From assembly GCA_001548435.1 (NCBI GenBank), contig AP017308.1:3977030-4041029 (forward strand): 64,000 nt of DNA, in the 5' to 3' direction. The position numbers were made by a program, and so were the translations under genes. Source of the DNA: Leptolyngbya sp. NIES-3755. GTDB taxonomy: Bacteria; Cyanobacteriota; Cyanobacteriia; Leptolyngbyales; Leptolyngbyaceae. The notes below the pieces were generated by a model. That model was not told the origin of the DNA. It did not search any database and was given only the letters and a program-made list of their open reading frames with translations. Of the stretch, positions 62,413 to 64,000 are shown piece by piece. The first letter of the stretch is position 1; the number at the start of each line of letters is the position of its first letter.

Positions 62413-62988
62413 ATGCAATTAGTTTCACGATCGTCTCTACCCGCTCATTCACCGTTTCCAAACCTTTCACAGTCCGAAGCGACAGAACGAGTCGTTATCT
62501 TGATCGATGGTGCGAATTTGTTCTATGCAGCCATGCAGCTTGGACTAGAAATTGACTATACGCGACTTTTGCACTGTTTAGCCAAAGGTCGATCGCTGGT
62601 TCGTGCTTACTTCTACACGGGAGTCGATCGTAGCAATGATAAACAACAACGATTCCTACTTTGGATGCGCCACAACGGGTATCGAGTGGTTGCCAAAGAT
62701 TTGATCCAACATCCAGACGGCTCCAAAAAAGCAGATCTGAACATTGAAATGGCAGTGGATATGCTCACCCTTTCGCAACACTGTGACCGGATTGTATTGC
62801 TCAGCGGCACAGGTGATTTAACTTATGCAGTCGATCACGTTGCTTATCGTGGTGTCCAAGTTGAAGTAGTGAGCTTACCCACCATGACCAGCGATAGTTT
62901 GATCAATGTCTGCGATCGCTTTGTTGATCTATCGAAGCTAAAATCCGAGATTGAGAAACTCCGACCTCAAGCCCGAATCCCAGATTGA
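62413..62988 (+). CDS. LabA-like NYN domain protein
   Basis: A 191-residue protein with a PIN-like NYN nuclease domain. It shows RVVILIDGANLFYAAMQ (about 27-43) with the first Asp, KADLNIEMAVDML with conserved acidic residues, and DRIVLLSGTGDLTYAVDHV. This pattern is shared with LabA, which alters circadian output in Synechococcus elongatus, and with many DUF88 proteins. RNase activity is likely and a circadian role is only possible. The ATG is in frame, but a weak upstream region gives no clear RBS. Its last 22 bases overlap the convergent ABC exporter gene. Confidence 0.85.
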   Translation: MQLVSRSSLPAHSPFPNLSQSEATERVVILIDGANLFYAAMQLGLEIDYTRLLHCLAKGRSLVRAYFYTGVDRSNDKQQRFLLWMRHNGYRVVAKDLIQHPDGSKKADLNIEMAVDMLTLSQHCDRIVLLSGTGDLTYAVDHVAYRGVQVEVVSLPTMTSDSLINVCDRFVDLSKLKSEIEKLRPQARIPD

Positions 62989-64000
62989 ACTCGCCATAAA
63001 CTGGAATACAATCCATTCAGTTCAAGTAGCTCCTCGTGAGTTCCTTGCTCAACAATGCGACCATATTCCATCACATAGATACAGTGAGCTTGTCTAATCG
63101 TTGAAAGCCGATGAGCGATCGCAATTGTCGTTCTGTGCTGAGTGATTGTTAAGAGCGATCGCTGAATTGCTGCTTCGGTTTCGTTATCGACCGCAGAAGT
63201 CGCTTCATCAAGAATCAGGATAGGTGGATCTTTGAGAATTGCTCTAGCGATCGCCAATCGTTGCCGCTGTCCGCCCGATAGTTTCTGACCGCGTTCACCC
63301 ACGATCGTGTCATATCCTTGTGGCAATTGATCAATAAACTCGTGTGCTTCTGCAAGTTTGGCAGCTTGAATCACTTCTGATCGACTTGCATCAAAACTGC
63401 CGTAACTAATGTTTTCTGCAACGGTTCCATGAAATAGGAATACCTCTTGGCTCACCCATCCAATACAGCGTCTTAGATCGCGCAATTTCAATTCTCGAAT
63501 ATCAATGCCATCTATCAGAATTTGTCCTTGCTGGATCTCATAGAATCTAAGCAGCAATTTGACTAAGGTACTTTTTCCTGAACCTGTTGCCCCTACAATT
63601 CCGATCGTTTGTCCGGCTGGAATGTGCAGGGATAGTTCTTTCAGTGCAGGAGTACGATCGACATACGAAAAGGTAATGTTCTGAATGTCTACATTGCCTT
63701 TAACTTGATGCGTTGGCAGCGATTGATCTCCGGTTGGAATTGCGATCGGGGTGTCGAGCAAATTCATCACCCGATTAATCGATGCCATTGCTCGTTGATA
63801 CTGATCTAATGTTTGTCCCAATGTTGTAAAGGGCCACAACAATCGCTGAATAATGAACACCATAAAGCCGTAAGTTCCGACTGACAGTTCGCCATTTGCA
63901 GCTTTCAATCCACCCAAAAACAATGTTGCTGTGAATCCGATCAAAATCACAAATCGAATCACAGGAACGAATGCCGCAGAAAGGTCGATCGCTTTTCCAT
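62967..64000 (-). CDS. ABC exporter half-transporter, partial at window edge
   Basis: The 3' part of an ABC exporter; the frame is open to the last base of the window, so the start lies beyond it. The visible 344 codons hold the last membrane helices (LIGFTATLFLGGLKAANG and FVFIIQ-like FMVFIIQRLLWP) and the full nucleotide-binding domain with GATGSGKST, LSGGQRQRLAIA, ILILDEATSAVD and the H-loop IAHRLSTI. It is of the MsbA/lipid or peptide exporter type and functions as a homo- or heterodimer in the inner membrane. The GTG at 63962 is an internal codon, not the start. Confidence 0.92.
   Translation of the reverse strand, partial: GKAIDLSAAFVPVIRFVILIGFTATLFLGGLKAANGELSVGTYGFMVFIIQRLLWPFTTLGQTLDQYQRAMASINRVMNLLDTPIAIPTGDQSLPTHQVKGNVDIQNITFSYVDRTPALKELSLHIPAGQTIGIVGATGSGKSTLVKLLLRFYEIQQGQILIDGIDIRELKLRDLRRCIGWVSQEVFLFHGTVAENISYGSFDASRSEVIQAAKLAEAHEFIDQLPQGYDTIVGERGQKLSGGQRQRLAIARAILKDPPILILDEATSAVDNETEAAIQRSLLTITQHRTTIAIAHRLSTIRQAHCIYVMEYGRIVEQGTHEELLELNGLYSSLWRVQSGIRA

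Noticed and set aside
1-64000. CRISPR arrays, transposases, integrases, rRNA or tRNA genes
   Set aside because: Looked for in all gaps; none seen. HIP1 words repeat but are dispersed, not arrayed.

Overview
The window is chromosomal DNA from a filamentous or Leptolyngbya-like cyanobacterium (genus-level guess). The evidence is the gene content: psaK, cytochrome c6, sepF, pipX-pipY, nrtABCD, a Ycf55-type and a Ycf52-type protein, and a type-1 sigma factor. The HIP1 octamer GCGATCGC and its CGATCG core are scattered through almost every gene. No transposase, integrase, rRNA, tRNA or CRISPR array was seen, so this looks like ordinary housekeeping chromosome with a few small accessory inserts.

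Layout. 1-6 kb: heme A synthesis (ctaB, ctaA) divergent from the aa3-type cytochrome c oxidase operon ctaCDE. 6-12 kb: a small protein plus retropepsin-like pair, smc, and a PRC-barrel protein. 12-17.3 kb: a CblD/MMADHC-like protein, a solitary DNA methyltransferase, a membrane-anchored CofE-like protein, a GNAT protein, and ruvX. The 3' end of ruvX is followed by two RelE-like genes and then a decayed second copy of the ruvX tail. 17.4-21.5 kb: a leftward cluster pipX-pipY-sepF-proC-SH3-GNAT. 21.7-33.6 kb: folA, sigA, a pseudo-receiver, queC, an FHA protein, a C-terminal processing protease, a Panacea-type toxin-antitoxin pair, a PD-(D/E)XK nuclease, an SLH protein and a GAF histidine kinase. 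33.9-45.4 kb: DUF3155, a CCB-type assembly factor, PadR, a NarL regulator, an ACT protein, Ycf52-like GNAT, a PerR-like Fur protein, a long repeat protein, a Ycf55-like protein, an SPFH protein and folP. 45.5-54.3 kb: TPR protein, psaK, trhO, purB, a pmbA/tldE-type gene, a shortened NdhK paralogue, SpoIID protein and petJ. 55-60.3 kb: the nrtABCD nitrate transporter operon. 60.3-64 kb: a mutarotase-like protein, a C39-like protein, a LabA-like NYN protein and a truncated ABC exporter.

How the parts fit. Respiration (ctaABCDE, petJ), photosynthesis (psaK, petJ, a CCB-type factor) and nitrogen control (pipX, pipY, nrtABCD, and a perfect NtcA-type palindrome before the DUF3155 gene) are well represented. 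Folate (folA, folP) and purine (purB) genes are dispersed. Genes are densely packed and several convergent pairs share stop codons or overlap at their 3' ends. Many starts are GTG or TTG, chosen here from Shine-Dalgarno position or family N-termini.

Most worth a second look: (1) a 141-residue NdhK-like protein that keeps all four iron-sulfur cysteines but lacks the internal loops; (2) the ruvX 3' end duplicated around a two-gene RelE-like insert; (3) a Panacea toxin-antitoxin operon whose sigma70 -35 box lies inside a perfect palindrome; (4) palindromes over the likely petJ promoter; (5) the NtcA-type site in front of DUF3155. All calls were made by eye from sequence, with no database search.
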